From contig QCQN01000001.1 of NCBI GenBank assembly GCA_003212175.1, positions 1 through 64,000 on the forward strand: a DNA stretch of 64,000 nt. Reading direction: 5' to 3'. Position numbers and translations under genes: made by a program. Positions within the stretch are counted from its first letter, which is position 1. Each line of letters begins with the position of its first letter. This stretch comes from Prochlorococcus sp. AG-449-P16 (lineage in GTDB: Bacteria; Cyanobacteriota; Cyanobacteriia; PCC-6307; Cyanobiaceae). Shown here piece after piece: positions 20,715 to 32,235 of this stretch. The notes beneath the pieces were generated by a model. The model was not told the origin of the DNA. It saw only the letters and a list, made by a program, of their open reading frames with translations, and made no database searches.

Positions 20715-21170
20715 CTAAATTTCCCTAATTAACAAATCCTGTGAAATAACCTCCTTAAAATCTACTTGAGAATAAAATAATTTTTTGTTTGTAGTCATTA
20801 AATATATTTTTTTGGTGTTCTTAATCTTTTTTGAATCTAAAAGTGTTTTTACTATCATTTTCCCATGCCCTTTACCTTGATGGCTTTGATGAATAACCAC
20901 GTCCCATAAAACTCCTCTAAACACCTCATCAGACAATGCCCTGCCAAAACCAACTATTTCATCTTGAAACCAAATGCTTACAATGACATCACTATTGGCT
21001 AGACATTTTTTTAGGTCTTTAATTGATCTATCTTTAGCCCAGAAAGCATTATTGTTTAAAAATGTTTGTAGCTTTAATAATCCATTGATAGGCCTTAAAT
21101 TGGGACCTAACCCAAACAACCTTAATCCAAGTGCTCCTTTGGAATGTTTAATTAAAAATACTTTCTTCAT
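20715..21170 (-). CDS. GNAT-family N-acetyltransferase (Ycf52-like)
   Basis: The 151-aa protein carries a GCN5-related acetyltransferase core. VVIHQSHQGKGHGKMIVKTLL contains the acetyl-CoA pyrophosphate loop (Q-G-K-G-H-G), preceded by the strand EIVGFGRALSD. The pattern resembles the Ycf52-type GNAT proteins of cyanobacteria and algal plastids. The acceptor substrate cannot be read from the sequence. It is divergent from secA across 175 bp. Confidence 0.78.
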   Translation of the reverse strand: MKKVFLIKHSKGALGLRLFGLGPNLRPINGLLKLQTFLNNNAFWAKDRSIKDLKKCLANSDVIVSIWFQDEIVGFGRALSDEVFRGVLWDVVIHQSHQGKGHGKMIVKTLLDSKKIKNTKKIYLMTTNKKLFYSQVDFKEVISQDLLIREI

Positions 21171-21301
21171 TAATTTTGGAATTCTAGAGCTTTCAAGAAT
21201 TTAATACTTTCTATGAAAATCTTGATTAATTACCCTAATAAATAACTTCAAAAAAAATAAAGAGATAGGGTAAATACTTATTTAGTTGTAACGCACTAAT
21301 T

Positions 21302-21307
21302 TATAAT
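21302..21307 (+). promoter_or_regulatory. Putative -10 element of secA
   Basis: A perfect TATAAT lies 38 bases before the secA ATG in the divergent GNAT-secA spacer. No strong -35 hexamer is visible. Confidence 0.45.
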
Positions 21308-21330
21308 GAATGCAATAAAATAGTTTTTTA

Positions 21331-21335
21331 GAGGA
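21331..21335 (+). promoter_or_regulatory. Shine-Dalgarno site of secA
   Basis: GAGGA ends 10 bases before the secA ATG. Clear Shine-Dalgarno matches are uncommon in this window, so this supports the chosen start. Confidence 0.6.
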
Positions 21336-21345
21336 AAAAACAATT

Positions 21346-24171
21346 ATGCTAAAACTTTTGTTGGGAGATCCGAATACACGAAAGTTAAAGCGCTATCAGC
21401 CACTTGTTGAAGAGATAAATTTATTTGAGGAAGAAGTTTCTAAATTTACAGATGAAGAATTAAGGATTGAAACTACTAACCTTAAATTAAAGGTTTCTTC
21501 AGAGTTAAATATTAAAAAGCAAAAGGAGTTACTTGATGAAATTCTTCCCAAAGCTTTTTCAATTGTAAGAGAAGCTAGTAAAAGAGTTTTAGAAATGCGT
21601 CATTTTGATGTTCAATTAATTGGGGGTATGGTTCTGCATGAGGGACAAATTGCCGAAATGAAAACTGGAGAAGGGAAAACTCTGGTTGCAACCTTACCCT
21701 GTTATTTAAATGCTTTGACCGGCAAAGGGGTTCATGTAGTCACAGTGAATGACTATCTAGCTAGAAGAGATGCAGAGTGGATGGGACAAGTTCATCGTTT
21801 TTTGGGATTATCTGTTGGTTTAATCCAGCAAGATATGAGTCCTGCTGAGAGAAAAGCAAATTATGCTTGTGATATAACATACGCCACTAATTCAGAATTA
21901 GGATTTGATTATTTAAGAGATAATATGGCAACTAGTATTGAAGAAGTCGTTCAAAGAAAGTTTAATTATTGTGTTATTGATGAAGTTGATTCTATTTTAA
22001 TCGATGAAGCTAGAACCCCTCTTATAATATCTGGTCAAATAGAAAGGCCTCAGGAAAAATATCAAAAAGCTGCAGAATTATCATTAGCTTTAGTTAAGGC
22101 AAAAGATTTAAGTAAAGATGGGATTGATCCTGAGGGAGATTATGAAGTCGATGAGAAACAACGCAGTTGCATACTGACTGATCAAGGATTTGCTAAATGT
22201 GAAGATTATTTGAAAATTAATGATCTATATAATCCAAAGGATCCATGGGCTCATTACATAACTAATGCATTAAAAGCTAAAGAATTATTTATAAAGGATG
22301 TCAATTATATAATAAAGGGCGATGAAGTAATCATAGTTGATGAATTTACAGGAAGAGTAATGCCTGGGAGAAGATGGAGTGATGGGCAACATCAGGCAAT
22401 TGAAGCAAAAGAAAAACTTACAATTCAACCAGAAACCCAGACATTGGCATCAATTACCTATCAGAATTTTTTTCTCTTATATCCAGGCTTGGCTGGTATG
22501 ACAGGAACTGCAAAGACGGAAGAAGTAGAATTTGAAAAAACTTATAAATTGGAGTCAACAGTTATCCCCACCAATCAAGTAAGAAAAAGGCAAGATTGGC
22601 CAGATCAAGTTTTTAAAACGGAATTAGGAAAATGGAAAGCTGTTGCAAATGAAACAGCAGCAATTCATAGCGAGGGTAGACCTGTTTTAGTTGGTACAAC
22701 AAGTGTAGAAAAGAGTGAATTATTAAGCTCCCTTTTGTCTGAAAAACAAATTCCTCATAATTTATTAAATGCCAAACCAGAAAATGTTGAACGAGAGGCA
22801 GAAATTGTAGCTCAGGCAGGAAGATCAGGAGCTGTCACTATCGCGACAAATATGGCTGGGAGAGGAACTGATATCATTCTTGGGGGTAATAGTGACTACA
22901 TGGCAAGACTTAAGTTAAAAGAGATACTAATGCCATTACTTGTAAAGCCGGATAACGAACATAAACCGCCAATACCTCAACAAAGAAGTTCAAAATTGCA
23001 AGGAGGTTTTTCTTCAAAAGGTAATTCAAAGAGTAAAAAGATTATCAAAAGTGGTAATCTTAGCCTCTTCCCTTGTGAGTTAGGAGAGGATATTACAAAA
23101 CAGCTATCTGTTTTATCTAAGGAACTTATCAAAAATTGGGGGGATAGAACCCTAACCGTTTTAGAACTAGACGATAAAATTGCTACTGCTGCTGAAAAAG
23201 CCCCAACTGAAGATAAACTTATAAGATCTCTCCGAGATGCCCTTTCAAAAGTAAAAAATGAATATGAGAAAGTATTGATTAACGAAGAAGAAAATGTAAG
23301 AGTTGCCGGAGGTCTTCATGTTATAGGTACAGAAAGGCATGAATCAAGGAGAGTTGATAATCAACTCAGAGGAAGAGCTGGTAGGCAAGGAGATCTTGGA
23401 AGTACAAGATTCTTTTTATCTTTAGAAGATAATTTACTCAGGATTTTTGGAGGTGATAGAGTTGCAAATTTAATGAATGCTTTTAGGGTTGATGAAGATA
23501 TGCCCATTGAGTCTGGAATGCTGACTAGATCATTAGAAAGTGCTCAAAAGAAAGTAGAGACTTATTATTATGATATTAGAAAGCAAGTTTTTGAATATGA
23601 TGAAGTTATGAATAATCAAAGAAAAGCAGTTTATAATGAGAGGCTTAGAGTATTAAAAGGTAATGAACTAAAAAACCAAGTTATTGGTTATGGTGAAAAA
23701 ACAATGGAAGAAATTGTTGAGGCTTATATTAATCCTGATTTACCTCCAGAAGAATGGGATATTGAACAGTTAATTTTAAAAGTTAAAGAATTTATTTATT
23801 TATTGAATGATCTGAAACCAGATGATGTTAATTCATTATCAATTGATGAATTAAAAAATTACCTTCAAGAGCAATTGCGAATTGCCTACGATCTGAAAGA
23901 ATCACAAATAGAACAATTTCGTCCTGGATTGATGAGAGAAGCTGAAAGATTTTTTATTCTTCAGCAAATTGATAATTTATGGAGAGAACATCTTCAATCT
24001 ATGGATTCATTAAGAGAGTCAGTAGGTTTAAGAGGTTATGGTCAGAAAGACCCACTAATTGAATACAAAAATGAAGGTTATGATATGTTTTTAGAAATGA
24101 TGACAAATATGAGAAGAAACGTTATTTATTCAATGTTTATGTTTCAACCTAAAAGTGAAAAAAATGCTTAA
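21346..24171 (+). CDS. secA: Preprotein translocase subunit SecA
   Basis: SecA is the ATPase motor that pushes proteins through SecYEG in the plasma and thylakoid membranes. The 941-aa protein has Walker A MKTGEGKT, the [16 protein letters not shown] segment, GTDIILGG, and the second ATPase half with [19 protein letters not shown] lysine/serine-rich insertion around residues 540-640 precedes [13 protein letters not shown]. The C-terminus ends in [11 protein letters not shown] without the cysteine-rich zinc tail used by E. coli SecA for SecB. Confidence 0.97.
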   Translation: MLKLLLGDPNTRKLKRYQPLVEEINLFEEEVSKFTDEELRIETTNLKLKVSSELNIKKQKELLDEILPKAFSIVREASKRVLEMRHFDVQLIGGMVLHEGQIAEMKTGEGKTLVATLPCYLNALTGKGVHVVTVNDYLARRDAEWMGQVHRFLGLSVGLIQQDMSPAERKANYACDITYATNSELGFDYLRDNMATSIEEVVQRKFNYCVIDEVDSILIDEARTPLIISGQIERPQEKYQKAAELSLALVKAKDLSKDGIDPEGDYEVDEKQRSCILTDQGFAKCEDYLKINDLYNPKDPWAHYITNALKAKELFIKDVNYIIKGDEVIIVDEFTGRVMPGRRWSDGQHQAIEAKEKLTIQPETQTLASITYQNFFLLYPGLAGMTGTAKTEEVEFEKTYKLESTVIPTNQVRKRQDWPDQVFKTELGKWKAVANETAAIHSEGRPVLVGTTSVEKSELLSSLLSEKQIPHNLLNAKPENVEREAEIVAQAGRSGAVTIATNMAGRGTDIILGGNSDYMARLKLKEILMPLLVKPDNEHKPPIPQQRSSKLQGGFSSKGNSKSKKIIKSGNLSLFPCELGEDITKQLSVLSKELIKNWGDRTLTVLELDDKIATAAEKAPTEDKLIRSLRDALSKVKNEYEKVLINEEENVRVAGGLHVIGTERHESRRVDNQLRGRAGRQGDLGSTRFFLSLEDNLLRIFGGDRVANLMNAFRVDEDMPIESGMLTRSLESAQKKVETYYYDIRKQVFEYDEVMNNQRKAVYNERLRVLKGNELKNQVIGYGEKTMEEIVEAYINPDLPPEEWDIEQLILKVKEFIYLLNDLKPDDVNSLSIDELKNYLQEQLRIAYDLKESQIEQFRPGLMREAERFFILQQIDNLWREHLQSMDSLRESVGLRGYGQKDPLIEYKNEGYDMFLEMMTNMRRNVIYSMFMFQPKSEKNA

Positions 24172-24183
24172 TAATAAACATAG

Positions 24184-24918
24184 TTAATTATCCCCATAAA
24201 ATTCTATAATTTCCTTATCTTTTAAATTTTGTGCATCTCCAATCCCTGAAATATCGATAGATTCTGTATCAACTAAACCTTTTAGGGTATTTTGCAATTG
24301 AAGAATCTGACTTTCAAGATGGTCTATTCTATCCATTAAATTTTTAATGACATTTGCTTCGGCATCCGGTAACGCAGAGTGAGCTAATGGATTCACTTTA
24401 ACTCCACTTTGATGAACTACTCTGCCTGGTACTCCTACAACAGTACTATTTTCTTCGACATTACGTACAACTACTGAGCCGGCGCCAATACGTGTATTAG
24501 GTCCCACCACTATTGACCCTAGAACTTTTGCCCCTGCCCCAACGACAACATTTTCCATTAGAGTTGGATGCCTTTTGCCGTGACTTTTACCTGTTCCTCC
24601 CAAAGTTACGCCTTGATAAAGTAAGCAATTATTTCCAATCTCAGCTGTTTCACCAATCACTACTCCCATGCCATGATCTATAAAAACTTTTTTACCAATT
24701 TTGGCACCTGGGTGAATTTCAATTCCTGTGAATGATCTATTCAAATGGCTTAAGAATCTTGGGATTAGAGGTAATTTCAACTTCCATAACTTATGCGTTA
24801 GTCTGTGTATAACTATTGACTGAAAGCCAGGGTAACAAAGAAAAATTTCTAGTATTCCTCTTGCAGCAGGATCTCTTTCTCTAATTATTTCAATATCTGA
24901 TTTAAAAGTTCTAAACAT
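24184..24918 (-). CDS. cysE: Serine O-acetyltransferase
   Basis: CysE acetylates serine to O-acetylserine, the carbon skeleton for cysteine. The 244-aa product has an N-terminal helical segment, then the left-handed beta-helix of hexapeptide repeats. It includes the catalytic DHGMGVVIGE region and the substrate/CoA segment GGTGKSHGKRHP. A C-terminal helix (LMDRIDHLESQILQLQNTL) looks like a short coiled coil. It is 6 bp downstream of the GntR-type regulator on the same strand and converges on secA. Confidence 0.95.
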   Translation of the reverse strand: MFRTFKSDIEIIRERDPAARGILEIFLCYPGFQSIVIHRLTHKLWKLKLPLIPRFLSHLNRSFTGIEIHPGAKIGKKVFIDHGMGVVIGETAEIGNNCLLYQGVTLGGTGKSHGKRHPTLMENVVVGAGAKVLGSIVVGPNTRIGAGSVVVRNVEENSTVVGVPGRVVHQSGVKVNPLAHSALPDAEANVIKNLMDRIDHLESQILQLQNTLKGLVDTESIDISGIGDAQNLKDKEIIEFYGDN

Positions 24919-24924
24919 AATTAT

Positions 24925-25914
24925 TTACTGTATCACTCCTATCTCTGCTTTTAATTGATTTATTGTTTCAGTACTTAAATAATGTTTTGCACATAGTATT
25001 TGAGGTACTCGTAATAATTGAGAACGATTTTTTAAGAGAGCATTTTCTACTACTGACAAACTTGGCCCATCACATACTACATAATTTGAAGATTTTAAGA
25101 GTGACAGCAATCTACCACTGTTTTCCGAAATAGTAGTCATAATGATAATATCATTCCCCCTCATGCTATGGACGATAATTTCTGCTGCTCGCAATAAACC
25201 AGGGCTTATGCTAACAATTCCTACACAGCTTCCGGATTTTAATTCTTTTATTATTTTTAATTCTTTCTTAAAGTCGCTCAAGTCTACCGCTATTGCCCTA
25301 ACTCCATGCTTTTTTGCTAGCTTTTCCAAAGGTTGCAAAAAATATCTACTGGTTACAATTGTTCCGTTGTTGGAGTTGAATAAAACTTTTTCTAATTCTT
25401 CCATAGGGACAACTTCTACTGGCACTTTAATTTGAGGGGAAAGTTCTTCTGCTATTAACATAGATGCTCCTATATCTTCTCTAGGTGTGCTGACCAGTAT
25501 TCTTGTACCGCATTTAAGTCGCCAATCAATTTCATTGGTGATTATTTTTCTTGATTCCTGAAGAGTGCATCCAAGTTTGATTAGTTTGTCAATTGCTTTT
25601 TTAGCTTCTAGATCAGGAAGTTCATTGTTATTATTTTTTGTTGTATGAAAAGATTTCTTGAATTCTTTTTTGTTGAGATTATCTCTTACGTAAATTCCAG
25701 AGCCTGCAATTGCCTCAACAACTCCATCAGTTTCTAATTGCCTATATACTTTACTGATAGTATTTCTGTGCAGACCTGTCTGCATGGCTAATTGTCTTGT
25801 ACTTGGTAGTCTGTGACCAGGAGGGTAATATCTGGCAGCAATTGCAAAACATATCTGATTATATAACTGAGTGGATGCAGGAATATCACTTTCTTGTTGG
25901 ATATGGTATCTCAC
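24925..25914 (-). CDS. GntR-family transcriptional regulator
   Basis: The first ~75 residues form a GntR winged-helix: STRQLAMQTGLHRNTISKVYRQLE is the HTH, followed by the wing GVVEAIAGSGIYVRD. The remaining ~250 residues form an effector-like region I cannot place with certainty. It has two alternating alpha/beta lobes, such as GIVSISPGLLRAAEIIV. The layout recalls the cyanobacterial Sll1961-type GntR proteins, linked in Synechocystis to photosystem stoichiometry; equivalence is an inference. The gene is 6 bp upstream of cysE, so both likely share a transcript. Confidence 0.85.
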   Translation of the reverse strand: MRYHIQQESDIPASTQLYNQICFAIAARYYPPGHRLPSTRQLAMQTGLHRNTISKVYRQLETDGVVEAIAGSGIYVRDNLNKKEFKKSFHTTKNNNNELPDLEAKKAIDKLIKLGCTLQESRKIITNEIDWRLKCGTRILVSTPREDIGASMLIAEELSPQIKVPVEVVPMEELEKVLFNSNNGTIVTSRYFLQPLEKLAKKHGVRAIAVDLSDFKKELKIIKELKSGSCVGIVSISPGLLRAAEIIVHSMRGNDIIIMTTISENSGRLLSLLKSSNYVVCDGPSLSVVENALLKNRSQLLRVPQILCAKHYLSTETINQLKAEIGVIQ

Positions 25915-26010
25915 TGTGGGAAAACTTAATTTAAAAAATTGAATGTTCTAGTGACACTTTAACATTTGTCATAAGATTTAGATAAGGTTCATATTAAAAT
26001 GTTGATTTGT

Positions 26011-26583
26011 TTACTCCTCCTCTTTTTTTATTAAAGGTGTTTTTCTTGGACTGAGAAACATGATCATATTTCTCCCTTCTCTTTTTGGCTTTTGTTGGAC
26101 CTCAGATTGTTCTTCTAAATCATTAGCCATCCTTAAAAGTAGTGTCTCAGCTAAATTTGAATGTTGAATTTCTCTCCCTCTAAAAATAACGGTACATTTT
26201 ACTTTATCTCCTGCTTTTAAAAATCTAACGGCTTGACCTATTCGAACGTCATAATCATGTTTATCTATTTTGTATCTCATTTTGACTTCTTTGACTTCAG
26301 TTTGGTGTGATTTCTTTCTTGCTTCTTTAGCTTTTTTTTCTTGTTCAAATTTGTATTTTCCATAATCCATAATTCTACAGACAGGAGGATTAGCTTTTTC
26401 GCTTACTAAAACTAAGTCAAGTTCCCTTTGGCTAGCTATCTCTAATGCTTTTAATCTTTCTAGCACCCCTAGTTGTTTCCCATCTGAATCAACTACTCTT
26501 AATTGAGGGTATTTTATTCTATCGTTAATATTGGGGAGCTCTCTCACTGGAGCGCGGCGATCAAAGCGTGGACGTGGTGGCAT
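26011..26583 (-). CDS. infC: Translation initiation factor IF-3
   Basis: IF-3 binds the 30S subunit, checks start-codon pairing and prevents subunit joining. The 190-aa product has the N-terminal domain ([22 protein letters not shown]), the lysine-rich linker [13 protein letters not shown], and the C-terminal domain with [21 protein letters not shown] and GREIQHSN. The ATG at 26583 is used rather than the rare AUU of E. coli infC. A basic N-terminal leader [12 protein letters not shown] precedes the fold. miaA lies directly upstream on the same strand. Confidence 0.97.
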   Translation of the reverse strand: MPPRPRFDRRAPVRELPNINDRIKYPQLRVVDSDGKQLGVLERLKALEIASQRELDLVLVSEKANPPVCRIMDYGKYKFEQEKKAKEARKKSHQTEVKEVKMRYKIDKHDYDVRIGQAVRFLKAGDKVKCTVIFRGREIQHSNLAETLLLRMANDLEEQSEVQQKPKREGRNMIMFLSPRKTPLIKKEEE

Positions 26584-26637
26584 TCAGTTTTTTAAATAGT
26601 TGTTTTGATGATTAATTAGATCTAAAACTTTGAAAAG

Positions 26638-27537
26638 TTAGTTTAATACAGACTCTATTTTAATTATTGCATCTTTTAGTAGGTTTTTGTTATTAAGCCA
26701 TATAGGTTTATTTTTATTACGGAACCATGTTTTTTGTCTTTTAGCAAATTGTATTGTTTTTGTAGTCGCTAATTCGATTGCTTTATCAATTTTTAGATTA
26801 TCTATAATTACATCCTTTGCTTCTTTGTATCCAATAGTATCTAATAAAGTCAAATCTGATCCATAGTCATTAATAATATTTTGTGTCTCTTCAATCAGTC
26901 CATTATTAAACATATTTTTGGTTCTTTGAAAGATACGTTCTTTTAAGTTTTCTCTATCCAACCCTAACTCTAATATTTTCCAAGGAGGCGGATTCTGAAA
27001 TTGTTGAGATGATAATGGTTTGCCAGAAACATAAAAGACTTCAAGAGCTCTTATTGTTCTAACTTGATCAGCATAATTAAGTTTTTTTGCCGATAGAGGA
27101 TCACAAACTGTCAATAGATCCCAGCATTTTTTTTGACCCATTTTCTCGAACTGTTTTCTCAATAAATTTTGTGGAGGAACATTTGGTACAAAGAATCCTT
27201 TTATTAATGAATTCATATATAAACCACTCCCACCTACAAGAAATGGAATATTTTTATTTTTTATTTCTTTATCAATTGAACTCTTGGCAAATTCTTGAAA
27301 TTGTTTAACGTTCATGGGATTTGTTGGGTCTTTGATATCTATTAAGAAATGCTTGATTTTTTGTTGTTGACTTTGAGATGGTTTCGCTGTTCCAATATCC
27401 ATAGATCGATAAATTTGCCTAGAGTCAATATTGTGTATTTGGATATTAAAATGAGAAGCAATTTCTATTCCTAATTCTGTTTTCCCACTTGCAGTTGGTC
27501 CCATTAAAACTATTACTAAAGGTTGTGATGTAAACAT
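26638..27537 (-). CDS. miaA: tRNA dimethylallyltransferase
   Basis: MiaA adds a dimethylallyl group to A37 of tRNAs that read codons starting with U, improving decoding. The 299-aa product has the P-loop [11 protein letters not shown] near residue 13, the [16 protein letters not shown] segment, and [16 protein letters not shown]. The C-terminal KRQKTWFRN motif is also present. All are diagnostic. It is 54 bp upstream of infC on the same strand and divergent from gyrB across 151 bp. Confidence 0.97.
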   Translation of the reverse strand: MFTSQPLVIVLMGPTASGKTELGIEIASHFNIQIHNIDSRQIYRSMDIGTAKPSQSQQQKIKHFLIDIKDPTNPMNVKQFQEFAKSSIDKEIKNKNIPFLVGGSGLYMNSLIKGFFVPNVPPQNLLRKQFEKMGQKKCWDLLTVCDPLSAKKLNYADQVRTIRALEVFYVSGKPLSSQQFQNPPPWKILELGLDRENLKERIFQRTKNMFNNGLIEETQNIINDYGSDLTLLDTIGYKEAKDVIIDNLKIDKAIELATTKTIQFAKRQKTWFRNKNKPIWLNNKNLLKDAIIKIESVLN

Positions 27538-27688
27538 TTTTTTAATTTTTAAAATATCTTGGGAATAATATAAAAGTGATTAAATTTTGCACAGACTTAA
27601 AGCCTTTCTCGAATACCGATGTTAAGTTTAATTAAAGTACTTTTAAATTAACACTTTAAAAAGTTCAAATCTTTATTTTTTATATTAA

Positions 27689-29982
<2,294 letters not shown>

Positions 29983-29985
29983 ATT

Positions 29986-30357
29986 TTGAACTTAGAAGCA
30001 TTAATTTATATTTTAGTTGGCAGTTTCCTAGGGCTAATTTTAAGACTTTATATTAGAAATCACTATAGACAAAAGATAAGCAATAAAATTGACTCCTCAT
30101 CTATTGTAAATATTTTAGCTTCATTTTTTTTAGGAATTTTATTAGCAATCGAACCGAAAAATATTAATTTATTTTTATTATTTTATGTAGGATTTTTAGG
30201 ATGTTTAAGTACATTCTCATCCTTTATATATCAATTATTTAATTTAATAAAGGATGGTAGATATTTAAGTTCATTGGTTTATTATATTAAAGTTATTACC
30301 CTTTCTTTTTTATTTTTTTGCCTTGGAAATATTTTTATTTTAATTTTTAAATCTTGA
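29986..30357 (+). CDS. crcB: CrcB/Fluc fluoride channel subunit, first copy
   Basis: Fluc proteins are small four-helix membrane subunits that pair to form fluoride exporters. This 123-aa ORF shows four hydrophobic segments and the family motifs: LILRLYIR near the start, SIVNILASFFLG with the conserved pore asparagine, and GFLGCLSTFSSF with the phenylalanine box. The only reasonable start is TTG at 29986, four bases after the preceding stop. A second, more divergent copy follows immediately. The family assignment is firm; pore function is inferred. Confidence 0.85.
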   Translation: MNLEALIYILVGSFLGLILRLYIRNHYRQKISNKIDSSSIVNILASFFLGILLAIEPKNINLFLLFYVGFLGCLSTFSSFIYQLFNLIKDGRYLSSLVYYIKVITLSFLFFCLGNIFILIFKS

Positions 30358-30382
30358 AAAAAAAAACTTTATAATTTTATTT

Positions 30383-30682
30383 TTGATTGCATATTTTGCA
30401 ACTATTTTACGACTTTATATAAACAATAATTTGATTATTTCGCTAGCCGGATCATTTATTTATGGGTTTGTAATAGCGAGATCTATATCGGGTTATAAAA
30501 AAGAAATAATATTAACTGGGTTTTGTTCTTGTTTTACTTCTTTTAGCAGTTTTGTCTATTTTTTATATACACTTTTTAATCGAGGTTACTATTTTAAATT
30601 ATTCATTTACTTGAATTTAATTGTTATTTTTAATTTGATAATGATGTATTTTGGTTTTATGATTAGTAGAAAAAGTAACTAG
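30383..30682 (+). CDS. crcB: CrcB/Fluc fluoride channel subunit, second copy
   Basis: This is the second subunit of a tandem pair, with 99 residues from the TTG in the ORF track. Motifs align with Fluc: ATILRLYIN, LIISLAGSFIYG, and the phenylalanine box GFCSCFTSFSSF. The conserved pore asparagine of helix 2 appears to be serine here (SLAGSF versus NLLGSF). The N-terminus is uncertain. The frame is open upstream to 30344 but holds no ATG, GTG or other TTG, while a TTG overlapping the first gene's stop is out of frame across a run of ten A. Confidence 0.75.
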   Translation: MIAYFATILRLYINNNLIISLAGSFIYGFVIARSISGYKKEIILTGFCSCFTSFSSFVYFLYTLFNRGYYFKLFIYLNLIVIFNLIMMYFGFMISRKSN

Positions 30683-30723
30683 TTTTTATATAATAGAATT
30701 ATTATTTGTTAAAGAGTAATATT

Positions 30724-32133
30724 ATGGACGAAAACAATAATTTTGAATATATTTCCTCTTTATCTTCAGATCTAACTAGTAGCGAAAAGATTACTATTCA
30801 ACTTGAGAAACTTCTCATAGCAGGAAATTACGATGAGGCAAAATTATTGTTAGAGCCTTCTCAACCTGTTGATATTGCTGATGCTATAGGTAGTCTTCCT
30901 TTAATCTTGCAAGCACTTGCATTTAGGTTGTTGAAAAAAAATGAAGCAATCGAGGTTTATGAGTATTTAGATCCGATAGTCCAACAAACATTATTAGACA
31001 GACTTAGATCTGGGGAAGTTTTGGAAATCGTAGAGAAAATGTCACCCGATGATAGGGTTCAACTTTTTGATGAGTTGCCCGCAAAAGTAGTGAGAAAATT
31101 CTTGTCAGCTTTAAGTCCTGGTGAAAGAAAAGTTACTGCAGAATTACTAGGTTATGAACCAGAAACCGCGGGAAGATTAATGACAACCGAATTTATAGAT
31201 TTAAAAGAGATGCAAACTGCAGAACAAGCATTATCTTTAGTTAGAAAGAGAGCCCCATTTACCGAAACTATTTATAGCTTGTATGTGACAGATCAAGAAA
31301 GACACCTTACTGGAATTTTATCTTTGAGAGATCTTGTAACCGCAGATCCTAAGAAACCGATTGGGGATGTAATGACAAAGGATGTGGTAAATATTTCTAC
31401 AAACACTAATCAAGAAGAAGTTGCCAGAGCTATTCAAAGATATGATTTTTTAGCTCTTCCAGTCGTAGACAAAGAAAAAAGGTTAGTAGGAATTGTTACC
31501 GTGGATGACCTCATTGATGTTATTGAGCAAGAAGCGACGAGAGATATTTATGCAGCAGGCGCTGTTCAATCTGGTGATGAGGATGATTATTTTCAAAGTA
31601 ATTTATTTACAATTACTCGCAGAAGGATTCTATGGCTCTTAATTTTAGTTTTAGCTAATGGCCTAACTACCAAAGTTATTGCAATGAATGATCAAATTTT
31701 AAAAGAAATAGTTTTATTAGCTGCCTTTATACCCTTACTAATTGGAACTGGTGGGAATGTGGGAGCACAAAGCTCTACTGTCGTTATAAGGGGTTTAAGT
31801 ACGCAAAAATTAAAGTCATTGGGCGCCTTTAAAGCAGTAATAAAAGAGGCTATTACCGGCGCGTTACTTGGTATTTTTATGATTTTGGTAGTTTTCCCCT
31901 TTGCATGGTGGCAGGGGGAAGGACCACTAATTGCAGCAGCAGTAGGAATTAGCCTTATATCTATCACGACCCTTGCAGCTACTGCTGGAGCAATTCTTCC
32001 TCTAATGTTTGATAGGATGGGCTTAGATCCTGCCCTAATGTCATCTCCTTTTATAACCACAGTGACTGATATTGCTGGTGTTTTTATTTACCTCAACACA
32101 GCTAACTGGCTATTAAATTCTTCCATTTTATGA
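30724..32133 (+). CDS. mgtE: Magnesium transporter MgtE
   Basis: MgtE is a Mg2+-gated magnesium channel of the plasma membrane. From the ATG at 30724 (469 aa) it has the N-terminal superhelical domain (IADAIGSLPL, LLDRLRSGEVLEIVEKM), two CBS domains around residues 140-265, and five hydrophobic helices. These helices include the signature GTGGNVGAQSSTVVIRGL and the C-terminal FDRMGLDPALMSSPFITTVTD. The ORF track begins six codons earlier at a TTG; the ATG fits better. It follows the crcB pair on the same strand. Confidence 0.95.
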   Translation: MDENNNFEYISSLSSDLTSSEKITIQLEKLLIAGNYDEAKLLLEPSQPVDIADAIGSLPLILQALAFRLLKKNEAIEVYEYLDPIVQQTLLDRLRSGEVLEIVEKMSPDDRVQLFDELPAKVVRKFLSALSPGERKVTAELLGYEPETAGRLMTTEFIDLKEMQTAEQALSLVRKRAPFTETIYSLYVTDQERHLTGILSLRDLVTADPKKPIGDVMTKDVVNISTNTNQEEVARAIQRYDFLALPVVDKEKRLVGIVTVDDLIDVIEQEATRDIYAAGAVQSGDEDDYFQSNLFTITRRRILWLLILVLANGLTTKVIAMNDQILKEIVLLAAFIPLLIGTGGNVGAQSSTVVIRGLSTQKLKSLGAFKAVIKEAITGALLGIFMILVVFPFAWWQGEGPLIAAAVGISLISITTLAATAGAILPLMFDRMGLDPALMSSPFITTVTDIAGVFIYLNTANWLLNSSIL

Positions 32134-32180
32134 AAATCCAATAGGTATTTATTCTTATTTTTGTTAAAATGTGGATTTTT
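32133..32180 (+). terminator. Possible terminator after mgtE
   Basis: AAAATCCA at 32133-32140 can pair with TGGATTTT at 32172-32179, giving an 8-bp stem with a 31-nt loop and a following T-rich tract. The large loop makes it a weak candidate. It lies in the leader of the sigma factor gene, so it could also influence that gene. Confidence 0.35.
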
Positions 32181-32235
32181 TTGTTTAACTTTACATTTCT
32201 TAATGGTATTGTTTACAAAACAATATAAAGTATTT

